A stretch of 64,000 nucleotides of DNA from Gillisella vitis (GCF_014204625.1 NZ_JACHLU010000002.1:336802-400801), one strand, 5' to 3'. Counted from the first letter of the stretch, positions 16,707 through 26,192 are shown. The notes: a model not told the origin generated them from the sequence alone. Numbers and translations: made by a program.

Positions 16707-17612
16707 TTAGGCAGTGTCGTGGGGAAGGGGTGGCAGCTCCTCTTTCAACCATTGGTGAAATGCTTTTATTTTGGGCGCATTGCGCCGGTGGGGAGAGTAG
16801 GTGAGCCAGTAAACCTGTTCATCCCGGTAGGTCAGGTCAAAAGGCTGAACAAGTCGACCGGCATCAAGGTCATCCTGAACATAGAAAGGGCTGAGCATTG
16901 CCGCGCCATGACCGGCAATGGCGGCACCTGCCTCCAGATCAAGCACGCCAAAGGCCGTGAATTTGATGGAGGCTCTGCTTGGCGAAGGAATGCCTGCCGC
17001 GGTAAACCAATCAGTCCACCAGCATTCGCCGGTGCTGATCCACGGCAGTTTGAGCAGGTCTGCTGGCTCTTGGACCCCGCCAATGCTGGCCGCCAGCGCC
17101 GGGCTGAACATGGGGGTGTAGTCCAGCTCCAGAATCCGGTGGCAGATCATGTCTGGTAACGGCTCTTTGCCGATGCGGATTGTGACATCAGCGTTGTTGC
17201 GGCCAAGATCATTCTTGCTCTCCGACCGCAGCAGCCGCACGGCAATGTTTGGATGTTTGAGCTGAAATTTTCCCAGATGCCGCGCCAGCCATTGCGATGC
17301 GAATGTGGGTGTTGAGTGAATTTCCAGCACCTCATCCACGTTTTGCCGCGCCAGCGCTACAGCTTCGCGCAGCAGCTCAAACCCTTCGCGTGTCTTGGGC
17401 AAAAGCCGCTCGCCTGTTTCCGTCAAGGCAATCTGGCGGGTTTGGCGCAAAAACAGCGCCTCGCCAAGATTGTCTTCCAAAAGCTTGATCTGATAGCTCA
17501 CCGCCGTTTGCGTCATGCCAAGCTCATCTGCTGCACGGGTAAAACTGCCGTGGCGCGCCACCGCTTCAAACACGCGCAGCGCATTGATGGGAAACTGTTT
17601 CGATAGTTTCAT
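16707..17612 (-). CDS. LysR family transcriptional regulator (GcvA-like)
   Basis: A 301-residue regulator with a GcvA-type N-terminus: FPINALRVFEAVARHGSFT, AADELGMTQTAVSYQIKLLE, then FLRQTRQIALTETGERLL. The effector domain shows GcvA-like SQWLARHLGKFQLKHPNI and the C-terminal HQWLKEEL. ATG 17612 gives the family start (MKLSKQFPINAL). It lies 100 bp upstream of puuD-guaD in the same direction and between the two purine blocks, so it is a plausible regulator of urate or purine catabolism. That is inference. Confidence 0.9.
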   Translation of the reverse strand: MKLSKQFPINALRVFEAVARHGSFTRAADELGMTQTAVSYQIKLLEDNLGEALFLRQTRQIALTETGERLLPKTREGFELLREAVALARQNVDEVLEIHSTPTFASQWLARHLGKFQLKHPNIAVRLLRSESKNDLGRNNADVTIRIGKEPLPDMICHRILELDYTPMFSPALAASIGGVQEPADLLKLPWISTGECWWTDWFTAAGIPSPSRASIKFTAFGVLDLEAGAAIAGHGAAMLSPFYVQDDLDAGRLVQPFDLTYRDEQVYWLTYSPHRRNAPKIKAFHQWLKEELPPLPHDTA

Positions 17613-17716
17613 GGATAAGCTCTCTTTATGAGAGGCCAGCGTAATTGAATTGGACCTCACGCGCAATTGCGGCAATTTATTCAAGGATAATCAGTTGCTT
17701 AAAACGTGAGGTGGCG

Positions 17717-17896
17717 ATGAAACACACCAATGTGCTCTTTTATCGGTTTGTTCGATGGATTGCTGGATCAGAGAGGATCATCCATGATCTGCCTGAGGAT
17801 TTGCGCCGTGATGTTGGGCTTGAGACACAAGAACAGAACAGGCATAGTCATAAAGCGCAATATCGTAAGTATTGTAACTTTCTATCCGTTCTTTGA
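17717..17896 (+). CDS. Small DUF1127-like protein, overlapping the sulfotransferase gene tail to tail
   Basis: A 59-residue basic protein beginning MKHTNVLFYRFVRWIAGSER, with a DUF1127-like core HDLPEDLRRDVGLETQ (rhizobial DUF1127 proteins have a similar D-L-...-L-RDIGL helix). GAGGTGG stands seven bases before the ATG. Its last 119 bases overlap the convergent sulfotransferase gene. It is divergent from the LysR gene. DUF1127 proteins in Agrobacterium and Rhodobacter affect RNA metabolism and phosphate or growth-phase responses. The resemblance here is short and the call tentative. Confidence 0.5.
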   Translation: MKHTNVLFYRFVRWIAGSERIIHDLPEDLRRDVGLETQEQNRHSHKAQYRKYCNFLSVL

Positions 17897-18503
17897 GTGC
17901 CGGATCAATGTCGCGCACCTCTATGCGTTGACTGGTCTTGTTCAGCTCCGGCAGGGTGGCATTGGCCATTTCTGGAAGCACACTGCCAAGGCGAATGAGA
18001 TCCTCGTGCAGGCATTCTTGGCGTCCGATCCATGCACAGTTTTTCAGCGTTTTTTGTGCCTCCAGCAGCGCGGCAGACATATCAACATCATTATCCAGTG
18101 CATGGAATGCCAATTGTCTGGTTTGGCGATTGAAGGTGTTGCGATAGGCGATGCTTGGATCGAGATGGAAAAAATCATGCAGATCATGCGTCTGGGCGGC
18201 GGTCACATCTGCATGGCTGGTTGCTGGCAGGTTTCGGGCAAAAGAATACCACGATAGGCAGCGCTCAATTGGCTCACGCAGGATGGTAAACAGGACGGCG
18301 TCGGGAAAATGGGTGTTAATATCCTGAAGGCTGATGTGGCCGCAGATAATGTCATAGCGGCGCAGGGCTTCTGCTTGTTCAACGCTCATACGCGATGCGG
18401 CAAAGGGCGGGCTGACAGCATCTGCGCCAAAGCCCCGCTGCAATGCGGCATGAAAGCTGGTTCCGCCGGTTTTGGGAAGGTGTATGAAGATGGCGCGGGG
18501 CAT
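17778..18503 (-). CDS. Sulfotransferase family protein
   Basis: A 241-residue protein with the N-terminal 5'-phosphosulfate-binding motif IFIHLPKTGGTSFHAAL (PAPS loop) and the 3'-phosphate region FTILREPIERCLSWYSFAR, matching the Sulfotransfer_2 group. It should transfer sulfate from PAPS to an unknown carbohydrate or small-molecule acceptor. It starts seven bases after the xdhC stop, so it appears to be the last gene of the bdhA-xdhABC transcription unit, although sulfation has no evident link to xanthine oxidation. Its 3' end overlaps a small convergent ORF. Confidence 0.82.
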   Translation of the reverse strand: MPRAIFIHLPKTGGTSFHAALQRGFGADAVSPPFAASRMSVEQAEALRRYDIICGHISLQDINTHFPDAVLFTILREPIERCLSWYSFARNLPATSHADVTAAQTHDLHDFFHLDPSIAYRNTFNRQTRQLAFHALDNDVDMSAALLEAQKTLKNCAWIGRQECLHEDLIRLGSVLPEMANATLPELNKTSQRIEVRDIDPALKERIESYNTYDIALYDYACSVLVSQAQHHGANPQADHG

Positions 18504-18509
18504 GGCGGT

Positions 18510-19322
18510 CTATGGATTGGCTGATGGTGTGAGGAGCCTCTGCAACAGCTCGGCGGCCACCAGGGCGGCAATCACGGCGGGGCGTTTGTCTCGAACGTCG
18601 CTTTTGCCAATGGGCATGGTCAGGCGGGTGAAGTGGGTGGGGTCTGCGCCTTCGCGGGCCAGCCAATGGGCAAAGGTGGCGCGTTTGCTGCTCGAGCCGA
18701 TCATGCCAACGTATGAAAGATCGGATCGCGCCAGCGCCTCGCGGGCAATGAGAAAATCCAGCGCGTGATCATGTGTGACAATCACGCAGGCACCGCCGGG
18801 TGCAATCTGTGCCACATGGGCTTCTGGCATGGCGCTTTGCTGAAAGCTGATGCCGGATGGAAGATCCTCTTCAACCATGTCGCGGGTATCAATCAACGTG
18901 ACCTGAAAAGGCAGCGGCGCAAGCGCCTTCACCAAGGCGAAACCGACATGACCCGCGCCGAACACACAGATTGCGGCCCGGGTGTTCTGGCTGGCGATTT
19001 GCTGTTGCTCAAACGCCTCCTGCCGCTCTGGAGTCAGCAGGCACAGTGACAATGTCACGTGCCCGCCGCAGCATTGACCGATTTCCGGTCCCAGCGGAAC
19101 CTGCATTTCGGACTTATCCTCACCATGATCGAGCATGGCGCGGGCTTTGGCAATTGCGAGATATTCCAGCTGTCCGCCGCCAATCGTGCCAAGCGTGGCT
19201 TGTCTGGCCACGAGCATGATGGCCCCGGCCTCACGCGGTGTTGAGCCTTTGGCCACTGTGATGGTGACAAGCACGGCGCGGGCATGGGTGCGGAGAAAGG
19301 CAGCGTGAGAAGACAGCGTCAT
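18510..19322 (-). CDS. xdhC: Xanthine dehydrogenase accessory protein XdhC
   Basis: A 270-residue accessory protein that inserts sulfurated molybdenum cofactor into XdhB. It has the N-terminal XdhC/CoxI domain (VTITVAKGSTPREAGAIMLV, GTIGGGQLEY, QCCGGHVTLSL) and the C-terminal Rossmann part (AICVFGAGHVGFALVKALA, VTHDHALDF, SYVGMIGSSSKRA). Its start overlaps the xdhB stop by four bases (ATGA), so it is cotranscribed. Confidence 0.95.
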   Translation of the reverse strand: MTLSSHAAFLRTHARAVLVTITVAKGSTPREAGAIMLVARQATLGTIGGGQLEYLAIAKARAMLDHGEDKSEMQVPLGPEIGQCCGGHVTLSLCLLTPERQEAFEQQQIASQNTRAAICVFGAGHVGFALVKALAPLPFQVTLIDTRDMVEEDLPSGISFQQSAMPEAHVAQIAPGGACVIVTHDHALDFLIAREALARSDLSYVGMIGSSSKRATFAHWLAREGADPTHFTRLTMPIGKSDVRDKRPAVIAALVAAELLQRLLTPSANP

Positions 19323-21658
19323 CGCAGCATCTTCAATCGCTCGACGGCCATCAGAATGCGTTCTGGCGTTGCGGGTGCATCCAGCCGCGGGCAGTGGCGA
19401 TAATCGGCAACCGAGGCTACCGCCATGGACAGCGCTTCCAGAACCGAAATTGCCAGCATGAAGGGCGGCTCACCCACGGCTTTGGAGCGGCCGATGGTCA
19501 GTTCCGCATTTTCCGCCCAATCCGCCAGTTTGACGTTGAAGATTTTCGGCCGGTCCGAGGCCAGCGGGATTTTGTAGGTGGAGGGCGCGTGGGTGCGTAG
19601 GCACCCCTTGCCATCCCACCACAGTTCTTCCGTGGTCAGCCAGCCCATGCCCTGCACAAAGCCGCCTTCGATCTGGCCAATATCCAGCGCCGGATTGAGG
19701 GATTTGCCAACATCATGGAGAATATCGGTGCGATCCATCAGATATTCGCCGGTCAGCGTATCAATCGACACTTCCGAACAGGATGCGCCATAGGCGTAAT
19801 AATAAAACGGCGTGCCGCGTCCGGTTTCGCGGTTCCAGTGGATTTTTGGCGTTTTGTAAAAGCCAGCGGCAGAAAGCTGCACCCGGCCCAGATAGGCCTG
19901 TTTGATGAAGTCAGGGAAGGGGATGGTTTCCGCACCCACCTGCACCCGGTTGGGCAAAAAGCGAACGTCTTCAGCGTTCACATTCCATTTTTCGGTAGCG
20001 AATGCCACCAGCCGTTCCTTGATCTGGCGGGCGGCATCAAAGGCGGCCATGCCATTAAGGTCGGTGCCGGATGAGGCGGCGGTGGCGGAGGTGTTGGGGA
20101 CTTTGCCGGTGGTGGTGGCGGTGATTTTCACCGCATCAATATCCACCTGAAAGGCATCGGCCACCACCTGCGCCACTTTGGTATACAGGCCTTGGCCCAT
20201 TTCCGTGCCACCATGATTGAGGTGGATGGAGCCATCCTGATAGATATGCACCAGCGCACCGGCCTGATTAAAGGCGGTCATGGTGAAGGAAATGCCGAAT
20301 TTCACCGGGGTCAGCGCAATGCCCTTTTTGATCACCGGGCTTGTCTTGTTGAACTCAACAATCGCCTTGCGACGGGCCTGATAATCGCTCGATGTTTCCA
20401 GCTCGCTCACCACACGGGCAATGATATTGTCTTCCACCGTCTGGTGATAGGGCGTCACATCGCGGCCAGAGCCGGTCTCGCCATAGAAATTGGCTTTGCG
20501 CACCTCCAGCGGGTCTTTGCCCAGCGCATAGGCGATTTCCTCAATCATCCGCTCGGCCCCCAACATGCCCTGCGGCCCACCAAAACCGCGATAGGCGGTG
20601 TTGGAAACGGTGTGGGTTTTCAGCGGTTGCGAGGTCAGCTTCACATGCGGATAGAAATAGCTGCTATCGGCGTGAAACAGGGCGCGATCCGTGACCGGAC
20701 CAGACAGATCCGACGAATAGCCGCAGCGGGCAGCAAAATTGGCGTGCACCGCATGGATGCGGCCATCGCTGTTGAAAGCGACATCGAAATCCATTTTGAA
20801 ATCATGGCGTTTGCCGGTAATCGACATGTCCTCATCCCGGTCGGGGCGAAATTTCACCGCACGGTTCAGCTTTTTGGCCGCGACGGCGGCCAGCGCTGCA
20901 AATTGATTGCCTTGGGTTTCCTTACCACCAAAGCCGCCGCCCATGCGCCTTGTGTTGACGGTGATGGCATGGGAGGGAATGTTGAGCACATGGCCAACAA
21001 TATGCTGGATTTCCGACGGATGCTGGGTGGATGACCACACGGTCACATCCTCATCCTCACCCGGAATGGCCATGGCAATCTGGCTTTCCAGATAAAAATG
21101 TTCCTGCCCGCCAATGCGCATGGAGGATTGCAGGCGGTGTTCGGCGTTATCCAGTTCTCTTTCCGGCGTGCCGCGTTTCAGCACCATGCCGGGGGTGACG
21201 AGTGGCGCACCATTCTCAAGCGCGCCATCAATATCAGTCCAAAACGGCAGGTCGCGGTAGTCCACTTTGGCAAGTCGTGCCGCCTTGCGGGCGGCATCGC
21301 GGGTCTCGGCAACCACGGCAAAAATGATCTGGCCGTGAAACTCCACCTTGGTGGTGGCAATCAGCGGCTCATCATGGCGACCACCGGAGGAGACATCATT
21401 GGTGCCGGGAATGTCGTTGGCGGTGAGCACGGCGACAACGCCGGGATAGGCTTTCACAGTGGAAAGATCGATGGAGATGATGTCTGCATGGGCGCGATCA
21501 GACAGTCCGAGACCACCATGCAATAGGCCAGCGGGTTCGGGAATGTCGTCAATATAATCGGCGCTGCCTGCCACATGCTTATGAGCTGAATCATGGCGCA
21601 GAGATTGATGCATGGGGCCTTTGATGGTGGCGGATGGTGTGAATGTTGCCTTATCCAT
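19319..21658 (-). CDS. xdhB: Xanthine dehydrogenase molybdopterin-binding subunit
   Basis: A 779-residue subunit carrying the molybdenum cofactor, where xanthine (or hypoxanthine) is hydroxylated to urate. Motifs are QEHFYLESQIA, RMGGGFGGKET, AYRGFGGPQGM, NHGGTEMGQGLYTK and the catalytic-glutamate motif KAVGEPPFML. The length matches XdhB of two-subunit bacterial enzymes. It lies 264 bases downstream of xdhA; that gap is almost filled by a 179-bp palindromic repeat. AGAGGGAGCC is about ten bases before the ATG. Confidence 0.97.
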   Translation of the reverse strand: MDKATFTPSATIKGPMHQSLRHDSAHKHVAGSADYIDDIPEPAGLLHGGLGLSDRAHADIISIDLSTVKAYPGVVAVLTANDIPGTNDVSSGGRHDEPLIATTKVEFHGQIIFAVVAETRDAARKAARLAKVDYRDLPFWTDIDGALENGAPLVTPGMVLKRGTPERELDNAEHRLQSSMRIGGQEHFYLESQIAMAIPGEDEDVTVWSSTQHPSEIQHIVGHVLNIPSHAITVNTRRMGGGFGGKETQGNQFAALAAVAAKKLNRAVKFRPDRDEDMSITGKRHDFKMDFDVAFNSDGRIHAVHANFAARCGYSSDLSGPVTDRALFHADSSYFYPHVKLTSQPLKTHTVSNTAYRGFGGPQGMLGAERMIEEIAYALGKDPLEVRKANFYGETGSGRDVTPYHQTVEDNIIARVVSELETSSDYQARRKAIVEFNKTSPVIKKGIALTPVKFGISFTMTAFNQAGALVHIYQDGSIHLNHGGTEMGQGLYTKVAQVVADAFQVDIDAVKITATTTGKVPNTSATAASSGTDLNGMAAFDAARQIKERLVAFATEKWNVNAEDVRFLPNRVQVGAETIPFPDFIKQAYLGRVQLSAAGFYKTPKIHWNRETGRGTPFYYYAYGASCSEVSIDTLTGEYLMDRTDILHDVGKSLNPALDIGQIEGGFVQGMGWLTTEELWWDGKGCLRTHAPSTYKIPLASDRPKIFNVKLADWAENAELTIGRSKAVGEPPFMLAISVLEALSMAVASVADYRHCPRLDAPATPERILMAVERLKMLR

Positions 21659-21707
21659 GGGCTAGGCTCCCTCTTTGTGAAATAGCAAAGGTCCGTGCGG
21701 ATTTTGT

Positions 21708-21886
21708 CCCCCTCATCCGGCTGCCGCCACCTTCTCCCCAGTGGGGAGAAGAGACATGAGGTGACGTCTCATTCCATTTCAAGCTTTGGCGTGCCCAATC
21801 ACGCTTGGGCAACGACATGCATGAGGCATAAGCCCCACGCTTCTTCTCCCCAGCGGGGAGAAGGTGGCGGCAGCCGGATGAGGGGG
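21708..21886. repeat. Palindromic repeat, family C, inserted between xdhA and xdhB
   Basis: A 179-bp element with perfect 32-nt terminal inverted arms (21708-21739 and 21855-21886; outer CCCCCTCATCCGGCTGCCGC). Each end also contains a short internal palindrome CTTCTCCCC...GGGGAGAAG. A diverged copy lies at 52031-52182. No coding capacity. It separates two cotranscribed genes and would form a long hairpin in the mRNA. Confidence 0.9.
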
Positions 21887-21922
21887 GCGAAGCCATGGAT
21901 GAATACGCGCCGTTTACCTCCA

Positions 21923-23389
21923 TCACACCACCTCCACCGCAAACCGCTGCAATTCCTGCGGCGTACCTGATGTTTCCAGATAGAAACGAGTCAGCAGATT
22001 TTTGGCGGTCAATTGCCGATAGTCTGCTGTGGCCCGCCAATCAGAAAGCGGTTGATAATCGACATCAAAAGCATCGCGTGCGGATGCAAGGCTCTCTTCG
22101 CTCCAAGACTGACCCAATAGTGCGGCTTCCACCGCACTTGCGCGTTTGGGCGTGCCCGCCATGCCGCCAAAGGCAATGCGCAGGGTGGAAACGCAGGCAC
22201 CCTCGGTTTCCAGATAAAACGCGCCGCACAGCGCCGAAATATCCTCATCGCGCCGCTTGGAAATTTTATAGATGGCAAAATGGCTGTTTGCTTTTGGGCG
22301 CGGCACAAAAATGCGCTCGACAAATTCGCCGGGTTTTCGGTCTTGTTTGCCGTATTCAATAAAGAAATCCTGCAAAAGCAGTGTGCGCGTGCCGGATGTG
22401 GAGCGGAGGGTTACGGTGGCCCCCAGCGCAATCAGCGCGGGTGGGGTATCACCAATCGGTGAGCCATTGGCGATGTTGCCGCCAATCGTGCCCATATTGC
22501 GCACCTGCTGGCCGCCGATGCGTTCAATCAAGCGGCCAAAGGCCGGGATGGTTTTGCGAAGACAGTCAAAGGCAGCGCTATAGCTGACGCCCGCACCGAG
22601 CGTCATGCCCCTGTCATCCACGGTGATGTCCTGCAATTCGCTCAAATGGTTGATGAACACCACGGGATCGAGAACCCGCATCTGCTTGGTCACCCACAGG
22701 CCCACATCGGTAGCCCCCGCAACAATCGTGGCTTTGGGATGGGCGCCCAGCGTATTGGCCAACGCCTCAATATTGTTCGGGACAATCAATGTGCGATTGT
22801 CGCCCTCCAGCACAATGGTATCGGTGCTGGTCATCCCGTTGAGTGCAGCAATGATCTTTTCGCGTTCGCGGGTTAGAGCGTCAAAAAGCGCAGAGGGGCG
22901 CGTCTGCCCCATTTGTTCGGCGGCTTTGACAATCGGCTCATAGCCTGTGCAGCGACAGAGATTGCCTTGCAGGGCGCGCTCAATCTCCTCCCGCGTCGGG
23001 GCAGAATTGGTCAGCCACAGGCCATAGAGCGACATGACAAAACCGGGGGTGCAAAAGCCGCATTGCGAGCCATGGCAATCGACCATGGCCTGCTGCACCG
23101 GATGCAAAGTGCCATCCTTGGCGGCCAGATGCTCCACCGTCACCACATGGCAGGCGTTGAGCGAGCCAACAAAGCGAATGCAGGCATTGACCGATTCGTA
23201 GACCAGCTGGCCTTTGACCAGCCGCCCCACCAGCACGGTGCAGGCACCGCAATCGCCTTCTGCACAGCCTTCTTTGGAACCTGTCAAACGGCGGGAAAGC
23301 CGCAGGAAATCCAGAAGGGTTGCCGTGGGGTCTGTGCTGGATAGCGAGACCTCCTGGTCGTTGAGCAGAAAGCGAATGCGGTGTGTCAT
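21923..23389 (-). CDS. xdhA: Xanthine dehydrogenase small subunit (2Fe-2S and FAD)
   Basis: A 488-residue subunit. The N-terminal plant-type [2Fe-2S] domain is CAEGDCGACTVL. The second [2Fe-2S] domain has CGFCTPGFVMSLYGL and GNLCRCTGYEPIVKA. The FAD-binding domain follows at about 190-480 (ATIVAGATDVGLWVTKQ, NMGTIGGNIANGSPIGD). It passes electrons from the Mo site in XdhB to NAD+. It is downstream of bdhA on the same strand, as in Sinorhizobium meliloti, where bdhA is known to be cotranscribed with xdh genes. Confidence 0.96.
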   Translation of the reverse strand: MTHRIRFLLNDQEVSLSSTDPTATLLDFLRLSRRLTGSKEGCAEGDCGACTVLVGRLVKGQLVYESVNACIRFVGSLNACHVVTVEHLAAKDGTLHPVQQAMVDCHGSQCGFCTPGFVMSLYGLWLTNSAPTREEIERALQGNLCRCTGYEPIVKAAEQMGQTRPSALFDALTREREKIIAALNGMTSTDTIVLEGDNRTLIVPNNIEALANTLGAHPKATIVAGATDVGLWVTKQMRVLDPVVFINHLSELQDITVDDRGMTLGAGVSYSAAFDCLRKTIPAFGRLIERIGGQQVRNMGTIGGNIANGSPIGDTPPALIALGATVTLRSTSGTRTLLLQDFFIEYGKQDRKPGEFVERIFVPRPKANSHFAIYKISKRRDEDISALCGAFYLETEGACVSTLRIAFGGMAGTPKRASAVEAALLGQSWSEESLASARDAFDVDYQPLSDWRATADYRQLTAKNLLTRFYLETSGTPQELQRFAVEVV

Positions 23390-23428
23390 GGGAGCCTTTC
23401 AGATGCGGTGCGCAACTGATAAGACTAC

Positions 23429-23474
23429 TGCATAATTCCTTAAATCGAAATCGATTTAAGGCGAAAATTATGCA
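23429..23474. repeat. Palindromic repeat, family B, copy 1 (TGCATAATT...AATTATGCA)
   Basis: Nested arms TGCATAATT/AATTATGCA (23429-23437, 23466-23474) and CTTAAATCG/CGATTTAAG (23439-23447, 23452-23460). It is the same family as 41631-41692 and is a common intergenic repeat type in Rhizobiaceae. It lies 40 bases upstream of xdhA. Confidence 0.8.
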
Positions 23475-23488
23475 TCAGGTATAAAGAT

Positions 23489-23538
23489 CTACCGCCAACC
23501 CTCGTGCGCCATACATGGCGCACGAGGGTTGGCGGTAG
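23489..23538 (-). terminator. Very strong hairpin between bdhA and xdhA
   Basis: Perfect 23-nt arms (23489-23511 and 23516-23538; inner core CTCGTGCGCCA / TGGCGCACGAG) around a TACA loop, ten bases after the bdhA stop. No T-run follows on the minus strand, so it may act as mRNA stabiliser or attenuator rather than a simple terminator between bdhA and xdhA. Confidence 0.7.
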
Positions 23539-23548
23539 TCCGCGACTA

Positions 23549-24319
23549 TTACGCCGTCCAGCCACCATCAATCGATATATGTGTGCCGGTGATCTGTTTT
23601 GCAGCGTCGCTGGCCAGATAGATGGCGCAAGCGGCGACCTGCTCGACGGTGACGAACTCTTTGGTGGCTTGGGAAGCCAGCAGCACGTCGCGTTTGACCT
23701 GTTCCTCGGTAATACCGCGGGCTTTGGCGGTGTCTGGAATCTGCTTTTCCACCAAAGGCGTCAGCACATAGCCGGGGCAAATGGCGTTGACGGTCACGCC
23801 ATGTTCGGCAAGCTCAAGGGCTGCGGTCTTGGTCAGGCCCATAATGCCATGCTTGGCGGTGACATAAGCAGATTTGAACGGCGATGCCACCAGCCCGTGG
23901 GCCGAAGCAATATTGATGATTCGCCCGGATTTTTTCGCCTTCATGGTGGGAATGGCAGCCCGCATGGTATGAAAGGCGCTGGACATGTTGATGGCAATGA
24001 TCTGATCCCATTTCTCAAGGGGAAACTCTTCAATCGGGGCGACATATTGAATCCCGGCATTGTTGACCAGCACATCAAGATCACCAAATTCTGAAATGGC
24101 CGTCTCGATCATCTCGGCAATGTCTTTGGGCTTGCTCATATCGGCGGGGTGGTAAATCACCTTGCCGCCCTGGGCTTCCAGTTCCTTGCGGATGGCTTCA
24201 ATTTCGGTCATCGGACCAAAGCCGTTGATCAGGATATTGGCACCTTCTGCCGCAAAGGCACGGGCAATTCCCAACCCGATACCACTGGTGGACCCGGTTA
24301 CAACAACATTTCTCTTCAT
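23549..24319 (-). CDS. bdhA: D-3-hydroxybutyrate dehydrogenase
   Basis: A 256-residue short-chain dehydrogenase interconverting 3-hydroxybutyrate and acetoacetate with NAD. It shows TGSTSGIGLGIARAFA (coenzyme loop), NNAGIQYVAPIEEFP, the catalytic Ser-Tyr-Lys set in INIASAHGLVASPFKSAYVT / AKHG, and the family C-terminus THISIDGGWTA. It is used in poly-3-hydroxybutyrate breakdown. It heads a minus-strand series bdhA-xdhA-xdhB-xdhC, the same association known in S. meliloti, which supports both the identity and the rhizobial origin. Confidence 0.95.
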   Translation of the reverse strand: MKRNVVVTGSTSGIGLGIARAFAAEGANILINGFGPMTEIEAIRKELEAQGGKVIYHPADMSKPKDIAEMIETAISEFGDLDVLVNNAGIQYVAPIEEFPLEKWDQIIAINMSSAFHTMRAAIPTMKAKKSGRIINIASAHGLVASPFKSAYVTAKHGIMGLTKTAALELAEHGVTVNAICPGYVLTPLVEKQIPDTAKARGITEEQVKRDVLLASQATKEFVTVEQVAACAIYLASDAAKQITGTHISIDGGWTA

Positions 24320-24634
24320 GGCTTCTTCCTTTGCGGTGAGGCATGTGACAGGCGTTGCAAGACGGTTTGCCCCGTTGAGATGGATGTTATGGCAGTCCGT
24401 CGATTCGTTTGTGTCTGATAATGTTTATAGCCTGAGCCTATGCCCAAAACCCGGTGGTTTGCAATTCGCCTTTTTGCGCCAATGCTATAAAGATGAAGAC
24501 GCAAGCCATGGGGCAATTGCTGTGTTGAATAACGCAAAGGCTTCGTTTAGGTTTCATTTTTAAGGTTGGATGCGGCAATATATGTTCACATTGTCGGAAA
24601 TCCGAAAACAAACGAAAGCTCTGGGAGGAGCATC
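24320..24634. other. Divergent intergenic region between bdhA and glpK
   Basis: It holds the promoters of both genes but no gene. Just upstream of glpK, TCGGA-AA-TCCGA (24594-24605) and AAACGAAAG (about 24611-24619) resemble the TTTCG-rich sites of DeoR/GlpR-type repressors, a tentative operator for glycerol control. Confidence 0.35.
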
Positions 24635-26131
24635 ATGGGCAAATTTGTTCTGGCGATTGATCAGGGAACCACATCCAGTCGCGCAATCGTGTTTGACAGC
24701 GCCATGCGGATTGTCGGTCGCGGACAAAAGGAATTCCCACAGATTTTTCCGCAATCGGGCTGGGTTGAGCATGATCCTGACGCGATTTGGGAGAGTGTTG
24801 TGCTTTCCATTCGGGATGCGCTGGCGCGGGCCCGCATCGCGCCCCATGATATTGCCGCTATTGGCATCACCAACCAGCGCGAAACCGTGGTGGTCTGGGA
24901 CCGCGACAGTGGAAAGGCCATTCACAATGCCATTGTCTGGCAGGATCGCCGCACGGCCTCCTTTTGTGAGCAGCTGAAAGGCGATGGGCTGGAAGCGCTG
25001 TTTACCGAAAAAACCGGCCTGTTGCTGGACCCGTATTTTTCCGGCACCAAGCTCTCATGGCTGCTGGATCATGTGGAGGGTGCGCGCCAAAAAGCCGAGC
25101 AGGGAACATTGTGCTTTGGCACCATTGATACCTATCTGATCTGGCGGCTGACGGGCGGAAAAAGCTTTGCTACCGACGCCACCAATGCGTCGCGCACGCT
25201 GATGTTCAACATTGCTGATCACCAGTGGGATGCAGAGCTGTTGAGGCTGTTGAACATTCCGACTGCTCTTTTGCCTGAGGTGAAGGACTGCGCTGCTGAT
25301 TTTGGCATCACCGACGAATCCGTGTTTGGTGCCGCCGTGCCAATTCTGGGTGTGGCGGGAGATCAGCAGGCGGCCACCATCGGGCAGGCCTGCTTTACGC
25401 CGGGCATGGTCAAATCCACCTACGGCACCGGCTGTTTTGCGCTGCTCAACACGGGTGCGGATCGGGTGGTGTCAAAAAACCGCCTGCTGACCACCATTGC
25501 CTACCGGATGGATGGCAAGACCACCTATGCGCTGGAGGGCTCGATTTTCATTGCCGGTGCCGCCGTGCAATGGCTGCGCGATGGGCTGAAAGTGATTGGT
25601 GATGCGGCGGAGGCTGGCAATCTGGCCGCAACATCGGACCCAAACCAGCATGTTTATCTTGTGCCTGCCTTCACCGGCATGGGTGCGCCGTGGTGGGATC
25701 CTGAGGCGCGTGGTGCCATGTTTGGCCTGACCCGCAACAGTGGCCCTGCGGAATTTGCCTGTGCGGCACTGGAGGCGGTGTGCTATCAGACCCGCGATCT
25801 GCTGGATGCCATGCACAAGGACTGGCAAAACGGCCATGACGAGATGGTGCTGCGGGTGGATGGCGGCATGGCAGCCTCGGACTGGACCATGCAGCGATTG
25901 GCCGATCTTCTCGATGCGCCCGTGGATCGTCCGGCGATTATTGAAACCACCGCCCTGGGGGCTGCCTTTCTGGCCGCCAGCCGGGTTGGCCTGTGGCCCG
26001 GCATGGACGAATTTGCCAAAGCCTGGGCGCGGGATAACCGTTTTGAGCCGGTGATGGATGAGGCAACGCGCGCGCAAAAGCATAAAGGCTGGCAGGACGC
26101 CGTGCGTCGCACCCTGACGCATATGGGCTAG
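24635..26131 (+). CDS. glpK: Glycerol kinase
   Basis: A 498-residue FGGY kinase phosphorylating glycerol to sn-glycerol 3-phosphate. Motifs are [87 protein letters not shown] and [12 protein letters not shown]. The ATG at 24635 follows GGGAGGAG by four bases. It stands alone; glycerol-phosphate dehydrogenase and uptake genes are not adjacent. Confidence 0.97.
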   Translation: MGKFVLAIDQGTTSSRAIVFDSAMRIVGRGQKEFPQIFPQSGWVEHDPDAIWESVVLSIRDALARARIAPHDIAAIGITNQRETVVVWDRDSGKAIHNAIVWQDRRTASFCEQLKGDGLEALFTEKTGLLLDPYFSGTKLSWLLDHVEGARQKAEQGTLCFGTIDTYLIWRLTGGKSFATDATNASRTLMFNIADHQWDAELLRLLNIPTALLPEVKDCAADFGITDESVFGAAVPILGVAGDQQAATIGQACFTPGMVKSTYGTGCFALLNTGADRVVSKNRLLTTIAYRMDGKTTYALEGSIFIAGAAVQWLRDGLKVIGDAAEAGNLAATSDPNQHVYLVPAFTGMGAPWWDPEARGAMFGLTRNSGPAEFACAALEAVCYQTRDLLDAMHKDWQNGHDEMVLRVDGGMAASDWTMQRLADLLDAPVDRPAIIETTALGAAFLAASRVGLWPGMDEFAKAWARDNRFEPVMDEATRAQKHKGWQDAVRRTLTHMG

Positions 26132-26192
26132 TCTCTTATGGTTGCGATGCGCCGATTGGTATGATGGCGCATCGTCTAAACAAAGACTGCCA

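Noticed and set aside
21708..23538. CRISPR-like array suspected from repeated palindromes
   Set aside because: The repeats are not regularly spaced, have no unique spacers of uniform length, and no cas genes are present.
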